Shown: one piece after another, positions 1-10,598 of the stretch
Layout: each line of letters opens with the position of its first letter
How positions within the stretch are numbered: position 1 is the stretch's first letter
NCBI RefSeq assembly: GCF_900291985.1
Contig: NZ_LT985980.1
Coordinates: forward strand, 3,618,001 to 3,682,000
Reading direction: 5' to 3'
Source: Lysinibacillus timonensis
Lineage (GTDB): Bacteria; Bacillota; Bacilli; Bacillales_A; Planococcaceae
Length of the DNA: 64,000 nt
Program-made: the position numbers and the translations under genes
Notes under the pieces: model-generated
Database searches by the model: none
Seen by the model: only the letters and a program-made list of their open reading frames with translations
Told to the model about the DNA's origin: nothing

Positions 1-89
1 TTAATTCGCAAAATATATATGTCAAATACTTCATTTAAATCATATCACATTCATGGAATATCAATTGTGAATATTTTTAGAGCATTTTT

Positions 90-118
90 TTGCTTTTCAA
101 ATCCAATCATTTTATAAT
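90..118 (+). promoter_or_regulatory. SigA-type promoter of clpB
   Basis: TTGCTT (90-95) and a perfect TATAAT (113-118) are separated by 17 bp. The predicted start lies near 125, inside the CtsR operator, so repressor binding would block initiation. Confidence 0.8.
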
Positions 119-124
119 CAGGTT

Positions 125-141
125 GGTCAAGAAAGGTCAAA
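125..141 (+). promoter_or_regulatory. CtsR operator
   Basis: GGTCAAGAAAGGTCAAA is a direct heptad repeat spaced by AAA. It matches the known CtsR box (RGTCAAA-NAN-RGTCAAA) with one mismatch. Its position over the transcription start is typical of CtsR-repressed clp genes. ctsR itself is not in the window. Confidence 0.88.
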
Positions 142-179
142 GTTTACAAAAAAATGAAATTATGTTGAGGTGATGATTA

Positions 180-2306
180 GTGCAATTTCAACAACAAGAT
201 AACCGTAAACCTTTAGAGCAATTTGGACGTAATTTAATAGATGAAGTTAAGAATGGGAAAATGGACCCAGTCATTGGACGAGATGAAGAAATTCGAAATG
301 TCATACGTATACTATCAAGAAAAACTAAAAATAATCCAGTCCTAATTGGTGAACCTGGGGTGGGTAAAACAGCTATCGTAGAAGGATTAGCTCAACGTAT
401 TGTTAGAAAAGATGTACCTGAGGGTTTAAAGGATTGTGTACTTTATGAATTAGATATGAGTGCACTCATTGCTGGAGCTAGTTATCGAGGTCAATTTGAA
501 GAGCGTTTAAAAGGGGTTCTGAAAGAGGTTAAGGAGTCTGAAGGACGTATTATTTTATTCATAGACGAAATCCACACAATCGTTGGAGCGGGTAAAACAG
601 ATGGAGCAATGGATGCAGGTAATATGTTAAAGCCGATGTTAGCAAGAGGAGAACTTCACTGTATTGGTGCAACAACTTTAGATGAATACCGGATGTATAT
701 CGAAAAGGATCCTGCCTTAGAACGCCGATTTCAACAAGTATTCGTTCGAGAACCTTCAATAGAAGATACGATATCGATTTTGCGAGGTCTGAAAGAGCGT
801 TTTGAGTTACATCACGGTGTTCGTATTCACGACCGCGCAATTATTTCAGCTGCTGAGCTCTCGAACCGTTACATTACAGAACGCTTTTTACCGGACAAAG
901 CAATTGATTTAATAGATGAAGCTTGTGCCATGATTCGAACAGAGATCGATTCAATGCCTCAAGAATTAGATATGGTAACAAGGCGTGTCATGCAATTAGA
1001 AATAGAAGAACAAGCTCTAACTAAGGAAAAGGATGAGGCAAGTAAAAAACGTCTTGAATCCTTGAAAGACGAACTTCACTCATTAAAATCAAAACAAGAA
1101 GCAATGAAAAAGCAATGGGAAGAAGAAAAACAAGCTTTACAAACAATTCAACACAAAAGGGAACAATTAAATAGCTTACGGCGTGACTTAGAGGACGCAG
1201 AGAGCAAATATGATTTAAATAAAGCTGCAGAACTTCGCCATGGTAAAATTCCAACTTTGGAGAAAGAATTAGCTAGCCTCGAAAATGAAATGAAAAAGGG
1301 TACAGAATCTCGTATTTTAAGAGAGGAAGTTACTGCAGATGAAATAGCGTCTATCATTTCGAGATGGACGGGTATACCCGTAACGAAACTTGTTGAAGGC
1401 GAAAGAGAGAAATTGTTAAGACTGAAAGAAACCTTACACGAACGAGTTGTTGGTCAAGACAATGCTGTCAAACTTGTTACGGAAGCCGTCTGGCGTGCGC
1501 GAGCTGGGATTCAAGATCCAAACAGACCCATTGGTTCATTTATTTTTCTAGGGCCAACAGGGGTTGGGAAAACAGAGCTTGCGAAAGCACTAGCTGCCCA
1601 GTTATTTGACTCAGAAGACCATTTTATTCGTATTGATATGAGTGAATACATGGAAAAGCATAGTGTATCAAGACTTGTCGGAGCTCCACCAGGTTATATT
1701 GGCTATGAAGAAGGTGGACAACTAACGGAGTCAGTTAGAAGAAATCCATATTCCGTCATTCTTCTTGATGAAATTGAAAAGGCACATCCTGATGTGGCCA
1801 ACATTCTATTACAAATATTAGACGATGGTCGTATTACTGATAGTCAAGGTAGACTCGTAAATTTCACAAACACTGTTGTCATTATGACTTCTAATATCGG
1901 TTCACACTATTTACTAGAAAATGAACCAACAAATGATTCTGTCGATGAGTTAGTGATGACGGAACTCAGACTTCATTTTAAACCGGAGCTCTTAAACCGT
2001 GTAGATGACATCATCATGTTCCACGCGCTCGATTCAAATCACTTTGCATCGATAGCTTGGAAGTATATTAACCAGTTGCAAGCAAGAATCAGAGAGCAAG
2101 AATTTGATTTAAAAGTGGATGAATCCGTAGTCGAGTGGGTAATTAATAATGGTGTTGACCCGCAATTTGGAGCTAGACCATTAAAGAGATTTATTCAACG
2201 TAATATTGAAACAGCTGTTGCTAAAGAATTATTAAAAGGGGAAGCAATCCCTGGAGATACGTTACATGTCAAATTACACAATAACGAGTTAGTCGTTACA
2301 AAATAG
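180..2306 (+). CDS. clpB: ClpB-type AAA+ disaggregase without N-terminal domain
   Basis: ATP-driven Hsp100 that, in the family, works with DnaK to pull polypeptides out of aggregates in the cytoplasm. Two AAA+ modules are visible: Walker A GEPGVGKT at residues 57-64 and GPTGVGKT at 458-465, with a charged coiled-coil middle domain between them (about 265-385). The second module follows ClpB closely, and no IGF-type ClpP-binding loop is seen, so ClpB fits better than ClpC or ClpE. The protein is 708 residues where ClpB is usually about 860: the Clp_N repeat domain is absent and the chain begins at the linker before the first AAA module. The GTG start has TTGAGGTGATG upstream. Promoter and CtsR box lie directly before it, so the short form is not an edge artefact. 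A terminator follows. Confidence 0.9.
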   Translation: MQFQQQDNRKPLEQFGRNLIDEVKNGKMDPVIGRDEEIRNVIRILSRKTKNNPVLIGEPGVGKTAIVEGLAQRIVRKDVPEGLKDCVLYELDMSALIAGASYRGQFEERLKGVLKEVKESEGRIILFIDEIHTIVGAGKTDGAMDAGNMLKPMLARGELHCIGATTLDEYRMYIEKDPALERRFQQVFVREPSIEDTISILRGLKERFELHHGVRIHDRAIISAAELSNRYITERFLPDKAIDLIDEACAMIRTEIDSMPQELDMVTRRVMQLEIEEQALTKEKDEASKKRLESLKDELHSLKSKQEAMKKQWEEEKQALQTIQHKREQLNSLRRDLEDAESKYDLNKAAELRHGKIPTLEKELASLENEMKKGTESRILREEVTADEIASIISRWTGIPVTKLVEGEREKLLRLKETLHERVVGQDNAVKLVTEAVWRARAGIQDPNRPIGSFIFLGPTGVGKTELAKALAAQLFDSEDHFIRIDMSEYMEKHSVSRLVGAPPGYIGYEEGGQLTESVRRNPYSVILLDEIEKAHPDVANILLQILDDGRITDSQGRLVNFTNTVVIMTSNIGSHYLLENEPTNDSVDELVMTELRLHFKPELLNRVDDIIMFHALDSNHFASIAWKYINQLQARIREQEFDLKVDESVVEWVINNGVDPQFGARPLKRFIQRNIETAVAKELLKGEAIPGDTLHVKLHNNELVVTK

Positions 2307-2321
2307 AATAACTATATAAAT

Positions 2322-2369
2322 AAAGGACATCAACAGATCTTTGCAGATTTGAGTCGATGTCCTTTTTTA
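2322..2369 (+). terminator. Terminator of clpB
   Basis: AAAGGACATC pairs with GATGTCCTTT across an AT-rich loop, followed by a T run. It lies 16 bases after the clpB stop. Confidence 0.85.
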
Positions 2370-2443
2370 TGTAAACAATTGATTTTATATCTGAATGTTA
2401 CGGGTAATCCTAATATTTAATGACAAGTTGTGCGAAAATAAAT

Positions 2444-2475
2444 AAACCCCATTCACAGTACTGTGGATGGGATTA
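2444..2475 (-). terminator. Terminator of yjzD
   Basis: Read on the minus strand, CCCATCCACAG and CTGTGAATGGG form a tight stem followed by TTTATTTATTTT, just past the yjzD stop. Confidence 0.8.
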
Positions 2476-2488
2476 ATACGTCTTCTTA

Positions 2489-2680
2489 TTAATGATGTTC
2501 TGGTTCAGGAGTCGGTTCATTTGGAATGATTGCAGTAATAATCAGAATAATTACAGCAAAGATAACTGAAATAATTGCTCCAGTTACAAAGTCAAAATGA
2601 ACACCTAATACTGAACTTACTACGTAGTTTAACATCGTAACTAATACGAAAGACCAGAATAATGTCATGATATATTGCAT
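2489..2680 (-). CDS. yjzD: Small membrane protein, DUF2929/YjzD family
   Basis: 63-residue protein with two predicted membrane helices (about residues 5-27 and 34-52) and a short Pro/Glu/His tail. Its size, two-helix plan and place beside fabH match the YjzD/DUF2929 family, whose function is unknown. I chose the ATG at 2680 because AGAGGTG lies six bases before it; a GTG at 2689 is in frame but overlaps that ribosome binding site. It is divergent from fabH and has its own terminator. Confidence 0.75.
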   Translation of the reverse strand: MQYIMTLFWSFVLVTMLNYVVSSVLGVHFDFVTGAIISVIFAVIILIITAIIPNEPTPEPEHH

Positions 2681-2797
2681 CAGTTTCACCTCTAACGAAC
2701 TTTATTAACTTTATTGTTTCTAATTCACCTTAAAATATCATAACACAGGATATGAAAAAATAACAATATTCATTTCGCAATATGATAAATATTACAG

Positions 2798-2842
2798 TTG
2801 TTGTTCAGTAAAATGTGAGCTATAATTAAGACCAAGTACTAA
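2798..2842 (+). promoter_or_regulatory. fabHF promoter with FapR operator
   Basis: TTGTTG (2798-2803), a 17-bp spacer and TATAAT (2821-2826). Overlapping the -10 and start region, TTAAGACCAAGTACTAA (2826-2842) is an imperfect dyad matching the FapR consensus TTAGTACCTRRTACTAA at about 14 of 17 positions. In bacilli FapR represses fatty acid synthesis genes until malonyl-CoA binds it. That this site is FapR-controlled is inference from the match and the downstream genes. Confidence 0.82.
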
Positions 2843-2887
2843 ATGTAAGTCATAAGAGAGTGATCCTTAAACTAAGGGGGAAAGACA

Positions 2888-3826
2888 ATGAACGCAGGTA
2901 TTATTGGAATTAGTAAATACGTTCCGGAAAAAGTTGTAACAAATTTTGATTTAGAAAAAGTAATGGATACAAATGATGAATGGATTCGTACAAGAACTGG
3001 AATTCAAGAAAGAAGAATTGCAGAGAACGAGGAAACTTCTGAATTAGCATATAAAGCAGCCGTAAAAGCGATTGAAAATGCCAACATTTCACCAAGTCAG
3101 ATTGGTTTAATTTTAGTAGCTTCTGTTACTCAAGATCAATCTTTTCCAAGTCTTGCATGCCAAGTTCAAGAAAAATTAGATGCAACAAATGCAGCAGCAA
3201 TGGATATTTCAGCTGCATGTTCAGGTTTTATATACGCTTTAGCAACAGCAAAACAATTTGTTGAAAGTGGAAGTTATGATTATGTACTAATTATAGGTGC
3301 AGAAAAATTATCGAAAATTACAAACTGGGAAGATCGAAATACTGCTGTTCTATTTGGAGATGGAGCAACAGCAGCTGTCATTGGTAAAGTATCTGAAGGA
3401 CGAGGGATTTTATCTTTTGAACTAGGTGCTGATGGTACAGGTGGTAAACATTTATTTTTAAACAATGAAGATAACTTTATTTCAATGAATGGTCGAGAAG
3501 TATTTAAATTCGCGGTACGCCAAATGGGTGAATCAGCAGTTTCAGTATTAGAAAAAGCGGGCTTAACAAAAGCAGATGTAGATTTCTTAATTCCACATCA
3601 AGCAAATATCCGTATTATGGAAGCATCTCGTGAACGTTTAGAATTACCAGAAGAAAAACTTTCAAAACGTATTCACCAATATGGAAATACTTCATCTGCT
3701 TCTATCGGAATTGCCTTAGTCGATGAGCTTGAAGACGGTAATATTAAAGACGATGATATCGTTGTATTAGTTGGCTTTGGGGGAGGTCTTACTTGGGGCG
3801 GAGCAGTCATAAAATGGGGTAAATAA
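2888..3826 (+). CDS. fabH: 3-oxoacyl-ACP synthase III
   Basis: Starts type II fatty acid synthesis by condensing an acyl-CoA primer (branched primers in bacilli) with malonyl-ACP. All three catalytic residues are visible: Cys in AACSGF, His in PHQANIRI, Asn in GNTSSAS. At 312 residues it is full length for FabH. The ATG start is preceded by AAGGGGGAAAG. It is first in a two-gene operon with fabF, 66 bases downstream, behind a promoter with a FapR-like operator. Confidence 0.97.
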   Translation: MNAGIIGISKYVPEKVVTNFDLEKVMDTNDEWIRTRTGIQERRIAENEETSELAYKAAVKAIENANISPSQIGLILVASVTQDQSFPSLACQVQEKLDATNAAAMDISAACSGFIYALATAKQFVESGSYDYVLIIGAEKLSKITNWEDRNTAVLFGDGATAAVIGKVSEGRGILSFELGADGTGGKHLFLNNEDNFISMNGREVFKFAVRQMGESAVSVLEKAGLTKADVDFLIPHQANIRIMEASRERLELPEEKLSKRIHQYGNTSSASIGIALVDELEDGNIKDDDIVVLVGFGGGLTWGGAVIKWGK

Positions 3827-3892
3827 ATTGATTTAATAGATTCACCTATAGTAACTTTAAATTAATATAAATATTTAGGGGGAAAATAGATT

Positions 3893-5128
3893 ATGAAAAA
3901 AAGAGTAGTCATTACGGGAATCGGCGCCGTAACTCCTCTAGGTAACTCAGCTGAAGAGACGTGGGCGAATGTTAAAGCTGGAAAATCAGGTGTTGGCCCA
4001 TTAACTAGAGTTGATGCAGAAAAATTTACAGCAAATGTAGCTGCTGAAGTAAAAGATTTTGATATTGAACAATACGTTGATCGAAAAGAAGCAAGAAAAA
4101 TGGACCGTTTCACGCATTATGCACTTGCTTCAGCAATGATGGCGGTTAAAGATGCAAATCTTGAAATATCAGAAGAAATCGCAAACCGTGTAGGGGTTTG
4201 GATTGGCTCTGGTATTGGAGGTATGGAAACCTATGAAAATCAATTTAGAACGTTTCTAGAGCGTGGAGCACGTCGCGTTAGTCCGTTCTTCGTCCCAATG
4301 ATGATTCCAGACATGGCATCTGGGCAAGTATCCATTCATTTAGGTGCAAAAGGAATTAATTCATGTTCAGTTACAGCTTGTGCATCTGGTACCAACTCAA
4401 TTGGAGATGCTTTTAAAGTAATTCAACGTGGGGACGCGGATGTTATGATTACAGGTGGAGCCGAAGCGCCAATCGTCAATATGGCGGTAGCAGGTTTCTG
4501 TGCAAGTACGGCTCTTACAACAAATGAAGATCCTGCCACTGCATCACGTCCTTTCGATGCAAATCGTGACGGTTTCGTTATTGCAGAAGGTGCTGGTATC
4601 CTTGTTCTTGAAGAATATGAATTTGCAAAAGCACGTGGAGCTAAAATTTATGCAGAGATTATTGGTTACGGTGCAACAGGTGATGCCTATCATATTACAG
4701 CTCCAGCTCCTAATGGTGAAGGTGCTGCCCGTGCAATACAACAAGCGTTAGAAGACGGTGGTATCGATCCAAATCAAGTAGGTTATATTAATGCACACGG
4801 TACAAGCACTCCATATAACGATCTATTTGAAACGCAAGCTGTTAAAACGGTTTTCGGAGAACATGCATATAATCTTGCAATGAGTTCAACTAAATCAATG
4901 ACTGGACATTTACTTGGCGCAGCTGGTGGGGTAGAAGCAATTTTTACAGCACTAGCTTTAAAAGAGGGTGTACTACCTCCAACTATTAATCTTACAACTC
5001 CTGATCCAGAATGTGATCTTGATTATGTGCCAGGAGAAGCTCGCACGGCTAATATTGAATATGCAATGAGTAATTCACTAGGCTTTGGTGGCCATAACGC
5101 AAGTATTTTATTGAAAAAAGTTGACTAA
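3893..5128 (+). CDS. fabF: 3-oxoacyl-ACP synthase II
   Basis: Condenses acyl-ACP with malonyl-ACP in the elongation cycle of type II fatty acid synthesis. The Cys-His-His triad is visible: Cys in TACASGTNS, His in HGTSTPYND, His in [10 protein letters not shown]. At 411 residues it is the normal length. The ATG has AGGGGGAAAA upstream. It is the second gene of the fabH-fabF operon; a strong terminator follows 28 bases after the stop. Confidence 0.97.
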   Translation: MKKRVVITGIGAVTPLGNSAEETWANVKAGKSGVGPLTRVDAEKFTANVAAEVKDFDIEQYVDRKEARKMDRFTHYALASAMMAVKDANLEISEEIANRVGVWIGSGIGGMETYENQFRTFLERGARRVSPFFVPMMIPDMASGQVSIHLGAKGINSCSVTACASGTNSIGDAFKVIQRGDADVMITGGAEAPIVNMAVAGFCASTALTTNEDPATASRPFDANRDGFVIAEGAGILVLEEYEFAKARGAKIYAEIIGYGATGDAYHITAPAPNGEGAARAIQQALEDGGIDPNQVGYINAHGTSTPYNDLFETQAVKTVFGEHAYNLAMSSTKSMTGHLLGAAGGVEAIFTALALKEGVLPPTINLTTPDPECDLDYVPGEARTANIEYAMSNSLGFGGHNASILLKKVD

Positions 5129-5156
5129 AAATTTCCGAACTTATCTAAAGTAAAAG

Positions 5157-5188
5157 AAAGCCTTTAGCATATCGCTAAAGGCTTTTTT
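5157..5188 (+). terminator. Terminator of fabHF
   Basis: Perfect stem AAAGCCTTTAGC/GCTAAAGGCTTT with a five-base loop and a run of six T. Confidence 0.92.
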
Positions 5189-5226
5189 ATATGATTTAAA
5201 TAGGGACAACTTGTACAAAGAAAAGG

Positions 5227-6680
<1,454 letters not shown>

Positions 6681-6685
6681 AAAAA

Positions 6686-6714
6686 ATTATATAAAAAATA
6701 AAAAATGATTGCAA
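6686..6714 (-). promoter_or_regulatory. SigA-type promoter of the trpS T-box leader
   Basis: On the minus strand TTGCAA (6714-6709) and a perfect TATAAT (6691-6686) are spaced by 17 bp, placing the start near 6680, just before the T-box leader. Confidence 0.85.
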
Positions 6715-7122
6715 ATAAATTTCTTTTACGAAAAAGCGAATGAAAAAAACAACGTTTGGGCAATCTTTTATCGTGTAACAGTTATGGAAATTCTTTATCT
6801 TCAAATGAAGAAATATACAGAAATTTGTGATACTTCTCGATTAATATCATCTAATTGAGAAAAGAAGATCGAATATTAGAATGTTTTGTCGTATTGCTCT
6901 GAATATGGAGAAAGCAGGATTAATTAACCATGTCACATATATTCTGTTTAAAAAGCCGAAAAAGACACAAAAAAATCGCAATATCATTACATTTTTTACA
7001 TGTTGCTATATTCAAATTGAATTTATTATTGTATAATGAATTCATTCTCTAAATTAAATTAATTCTAAAGTAAAAATAATCAAATTAGATATATATATAA
7101 TATCTGAAAGGAAGTGTTCACC
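6715..7122. other. Intergenic stretch upstream of spx
   Basis: About 400 AT-rich bases between the divergent trpS promoter and spx. A TATAAT occurs at 7032-7037, but I find no -35 at normal spacing. No convincing open reading frame, hairpin or operator was found. B. subtilis spx has several promoters here; I cannot place them by eye. Confidence 0.5.
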
Positions 7123-7521
7123 GTGATCGTAACACTATTTACTTCACCAAGCTGCACATCATGTCGGAAAGCCAAAGCATGGTTAGAAGAACATGATATA
7201 CCATATAGAGAACGTAATATATTTTCTGAACCGTTAACAATAGGTGAAATTAAAGAAATTTTACGTATGACTGAAGACGGTACAGACGAAATTATCTCAA
7301 CGCGTTCAAAAATATTTCAAAAGTTAAATGTAGATGTTGAAAGTTTACCGTTACAGGAGTTATATGAGTTAATACAAGAGCATCCAGGCTTGTTACGTCG
7401 TCCTATAATTATTGACGAGAAAAGATTACAAGTTGGTTATAATGAAGATGAAATTCGTCGATTCTTACCTCGAAAAGTACGTGCTTTCCAACTATTAGAA
7501 GCTCAACGATTGGTTAACTAA
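7123..7521 (+). CDS. spx: Transcriptional regulator Spx
   Basis: ArsC-fold protein that binds the RNA polymerase alpha subunit and redirects transcription under disulfide stress. The redox switch CTSC (Cys11 and Cys14) is intact, and the long conserved stretch ending in RRFLPRKVR is present. I start at the GTG at 7123, nine bases after AAAGGAAG; an upstream GTG at 7114 has no room for a ribosome binding site and would add residues not found in Spx. This gives 132 residues, one more than B. subtilis Spx. Its degradation adaptor spxH is in the same region. Confidence 0.96.
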   Translation: MIVTLFTSPSCTSCRKAKAWLEEHDIPYRERNIFSEPLTIGEIKEILRMTEDGTDEIISTRSKIFQKLNVDVESLPLQELYELIQEHPGLLRRPIIIDEKRLQVGYNEDEIRRFLPRKVRAFQLLEAQRLVN

Positions 7522-7532
7522 TTTTTCTAACG

Positions 7533-7574
7533 AAATCGGTAAAATCCACATTTTAGGATTTTATCGGTTTTTTT
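7533..7574 (+). terminator. Terminator of spx
   Basis: A 15-bp stem including two G-U pairs (AAATCGGTAAAATCC with GGATTTTATCGGTTT) and a T run, starting 11 bases after the spx stop. Confidence 0.88.
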
Positions 7575-7899
7575 CTATCACTAGATTATCGGTTGAATGT
7601 TTGCCTAATTTTGTATGAAAAATCAGATGGTATTTACTAAAATATCTCTTGATTTCATTAAGATTCTCAACTACAATTTCAATATTCAAATAATTTTAGA
7701 TTCTAGATGTTTTTCCTTTTCATTTTATGTTTAAACATCATACAATAGAGTTATAGAATGAGCATTTCCATAATAAATTTGTTTTAATATGGTGATGACA
7801 CTTCTTTGATGAATTGTTAACAAATAAAAGTTAATAATTCAAACATACTAATAACGCTTTCGGGTATTTCAACGAAGACTAGAAGGGAGTTGAAGTTTA
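7575..7899. other. Intergenic stretch upstream of mecA
   Basis: AT-rich and without a convincing gene: the longest candidate frame is about 35 codons with no ribosome binding site. The mecA promoter must be here, but I see no good SigA match. AGAAGGGAG just before 7900 serves as the mecA ribosome binding site. Confidence 0.5.
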
Positions 7900-8550
7900 A
7901 TGGACATCGAACGCGTAAATGAAAACACACTAAAACTCTTTATTTCTTATCGTGATATTGAGGACCGTGGGTATAGCCGAGAAGAAATTTGGTACAACAG
8001 ACAAAAGGGCGAAGAGTTATTTTGGGATATGATCGGAGAAATCAATACGGATGATTACTTTGATTTAGACGGCCCAATTTGGATTCATGTGAATGCTTCT
8101 GAACAAGGTTTGGAAGTAATCGTAACTCGTGCGAATATGACTTCTGAGGAATCGGGCTTACTTGCAAGTCTAGAAGATACTCGGGATTCAGTAGATCATA
8201 AATCCGATGATTCAATGTACGATTCAATGGATGATGATGAATCGGGAAATGGATCTTTAGCGCGCGAGAAATTCAGTGTTTATAAATTTAAGGACATTGA
8301 TGAAATTATTCCATTAGCAAATCGTTTGGTTCCTTTCGGTTTACCTTCATCTTTATATACATTTGAAAACAGTTACTATGTTGCTGTGGACTTCTCACAA
8401 ATTGAAGAAGTTAAACAACGTAAAAATATTCGTGCCATCATAAATGAATATATGAGTCCATCTAAATTAACGATTTACCGTCTGCAAGAATATGGCGTGG
8501 AAATCATGAGCAATGATTGTTTTGAAACAGTATTACAATATTTCGATTAG
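7900..8550 (+). CDS. mecA: Adaptor protein MecA
   Basis: Adaptor that delivers substrates such as ComK to ClpCP and promotes ClpC oligomerisation. The N-terminal substrate-binding domain opens with the typical MDIERVNENTLKLFISY, an acidic linker covers roughly residues 95-120, and the C-terminal ClpC-binding domain follows to residue 216, the normal length. The ATG follows AGAAGGGAG at about ten bases. Gene order spx-mecA-coiA is conserved in bacilli, but here a group II intron sits between mecA and coiA, directly after the mecA terminator. Confidence 0.95.
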   Translation: MDIERVNENTLKLFISYRDIEDRGYSREEIWYNRQKGEELFWDMIGEINTDDYFDLDGPIWIHVNASEQGLEVIVTRANMTSEESGLLASLEDTRDSVDHKSDDSMYDSMDDDESGNGSLAREKFSVYKFKDIDEIIPLANRLVPFGLPSSLYTFENSYYVAVDFSQIEEVKQRKNIRAIINEYMSPSKLTIYRLQEYGVEIMSNDCFETVLQYFD

Positions 8551-8554
8551 TTTA

Positions 8555-8591
8555 TTAGCCAAAATTCTAAGGGATTTTGGCTAATTTTTTT
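8555..8591 (+). terminator. Terminator of mecA, target of the intron
   Basis: TTAGCCAAAATTC pairs with GGATTTTGGCTAA, followed by T7. The group II intron begins two bases after the T run, the insertion position typical of class C introns. Confidence 0.93.
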
Positions 8592-8592
8592 A

Positions 8593-10484
8593 GTGTGCCC
8601 GGCATGGGCTACAACTTGGTGGTGAAAGTCCACTACAGGCTTGGCAGTAGGAACTGTTAGCTGATGGCAAGGGTGTCCACCGTGAGGTGGAATCTGAAGG
8701 AAGCCGGAGGCAAAATCCCGAACTGACGGACAGAAACTATATATAAGGCTGAATTGGAATGGACGAGTTTGCTAAACAAAACGAAGTCCAATACTGCACG
8801 AGTTCCATACAGTAAATATAGCAGTTACATGGGAGGAAGGTTGTAGCTCTTACCCGGGGAGGTCTTACAAGGGTTCCCGACAAGAGAGATGGAATATCTC
8901 ACAGGAACAAGCTTACCAGTGATGGCAAGCTGAATTGTAAGAAGTCAGCAGAGGTCATAGTAGTTTCTCTGAAATGAAGGACTGAACAATAGCAATCTTG
9001 AAGAATTACGGAGGTGATGGCAGTGCAAAGACCGCAGAAAACATCGCAAGATGGCTGTTTGCAAAGGGATAAGTTGGAAACTGAAGAGTATGCAAGAGTG
9101 TGTAGTCCTGCCGTTAAAGAAGTAGGTCAACAAGATGGTATCGATTTAATTGATAAAGTAATTGATAGTAATAATCTTTTCAGAGCATGTAAGAAGGTTA
9201 AAGCCAACAAAGGTGCGCCTGGAATAGATGGAATGACAGTAGATGAACTTTTTGGTCATGTCAGTAAATACCTACCCCATCTTAAGAGAAAACTGAAAGA
9301 TGGCTCATATAAGCCTCTTCCAGTCAAACGGGTTGAAATCCCGAAGGCGGATGGTACAAAACGAAAATTAGGCATTCCATGTGTTAGAGACCGTATGGTC
9401 CAACAAGCAATATATCAAGTAATAGGTGGAATAATAGACCCGAAATTTTCCGATTCAAGTTTTGGTTTTCGACCAAATAGAAACCAACACCAAGCCATAA
9501 AGAAATCTATCAAATACTATGAACAAGGCTATAAAGTGGTAGTGGATTGTGATCTCAAAAGTTACTTTGACACCATTAACCATCAAAAGCTAATGGAATA
9601 CCTCAAGGAATTCATTAAAGATAAAATTATATTAAAGCTAATTTGGAAATTTCTTAAAAGCGGAATATTAGAGAATGGCTTTACCAAACCAACTGAATTC
9701 GGTGCGCCTCAAGGCGGTGTACTTTCACCAATTCTTAGTAATGTTTATTTAAATCAGTTAGATATAGAACTGGAGGAAAGAGGACATAAATTCGTTCGCT
9801 TTGCGGATGATTTTTGCATCTACGTTAAAAGTAAACGAGCTGGTGAACGTGTCCTTGATAGCATTACAAAGTTTTTGGAGAAGGAACTGAAGCTGACAGT
9901 TAATAAAACTAAAAGTAAGGTGGGGTCTCCGACCAAACTAAAATTTTTAGGTTTCTGTATCCACAGTACATCCAAAAGTACAGGATGTAGACCACACCAC
10001 TCCGCGAAGAAAAGATTCAGAGATAAACTAAAATATAAAACTAGACGAAATCGTACTGGTAAATTTGAGGATATCGTTAAAGAAATTAATCAAGTTACGG
10101 TTGGATGGATAAATTACTATGGCATTGGTTTGATGAAAATGTTCATTCAAGATATGAGAAAGTGGCTAAACCATCGGTTAAGGCAACTTATTTGGAAAAG
10201 GTGGAAGAAAGTCAAGACAAGGTACTATCAACTTAGGAGATTAGGTATCCAACACAATGAAGCCTGGAAAGTAGCGAATACCCGTAAGGGTTATTGGAGG
10301 ATTTCAGGAAGTGAAACTCTACATAAAGCTATTAGAACAAAAACGCTCATCAAATGGGGAATAAAGGACCTTAATTATTTGTATGAGCGTCGATACTTAA
10401 GTTATTGAACCGCCGTATACGGAACCGTACGTACGGTGGTGTGAGAGGTCGACTAGCCAATTAATGGCTAGTTTCCTACTCGAT
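8593..10484 (+). mobile_element. Group IIC intron
   Basis: About 1.89 kb. The 5' end is GTGTGCCCGGCATGGG, agreeing with GUGYG and, as I recall it, with the Oceanobacillus iheyensis group IIC intron. Conserved blocks such as AAGGGTGTCCACCG, GAATCTGAAGGAAGC and TTACCCGGGGAGGTCT follow. Domain V (CCGCCGTATACGG and CGTACGTACGGTGG) spans about 10408-10442, then domain VI ends CCTACTCGAT at 10484. An intact reverse transcriptase is encoded in the internal loop region. Insertion right after the T run of an intrinsic terminator is the hallmark of this class. Ends are exact to a few bases. Removing it would join the mecA terminator tail to the short leader of coiA. Confidence 0.95.
9014..10408 (+). 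CDS. ltrA: Group II intron reverse transcriptase/maturase
   Basis: Intron-encoded protein that assists splicing and copies the intron into DNA targets. The RT domain runs from KGAPGIDG-like motifs through SSFGFRPNR and GAPQGGVLSP to the catalytic RFADDF; the more common YADD is FADD here, with both aspartates kept. The maturase X region lies around WINYYGIG near residue 375. There is no HNH endonuclease domain, as usual for class C. The frame is intact over about 464 codons. The start is unclear: GGAGGTGATGGCAGTG offers GTG 9014, ATG 9017 and GTG 9023; the last has the best spacing. Confidence 0.94.
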   Translation: MMAVQRPQKTSQDGCLQRDKLETEEYARVCSPAVKEVGQQDGIDLIDKVIDSNNLFRACKKVKANKGAPGIDGMTVDELFGHVSKYLPHLKRKLKDGSYKPLPVKRVEIPKADGTKRKLGIPCVRDRMVQQAIYQVIGGIIDPKFSDSSFGFRPNRNQHQAIKKSIKYYEQGYKVVVDCDLKSYFDTINHQKLMEYLKEFIKDKIILKLIWKFLKSGILENGFTKPTEFGAPQGGVLSPILSNVYLNQLDIELEERGHKFVRFADDFCIYVKSKRAGERVLDSITKFLEKELKLTVNKTKSKVGSPTKLKFLGFCIHSTSKSTGCRPHHSAKKRFRDKLKYKTRRNRTGKFEDIVKEINQVTVGWINYYGIGLMKMFIQDMRKWLNHRLRQLIWKRWKKVKTRYYQLRRLGIQHNEAWKVANTRKGYWRISGSETLHKAIRTKTLIKWGIKDLNYLYERRYLSY

Positions 10485-10598
10485 TGTGAAATAAGTTTCT
10501 GTTAAAACCTATTCAAATTGAAAATTTCATTACATCGGAAATCAATGGTTGCACATCAATTTCTTCCTTTTTACAATAGTGAATATAGGAGGGTGTAC

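Noticed and set aside
180-2306. Naming the first gene clpE or clpC because of the CtsR box
   Set aside because: The middle domain and the second AAA+ module follow ClpB, no zinc finger is present as in ClpE, and no ClpP-binding IGF-type loop is seen.
7575-7899. A small gene or RNA between spx and mecA
   Set aside because: The longest frame is about 35 codons with no ribosome binding site, and no hairpin with a T run exists after the spx terminator.
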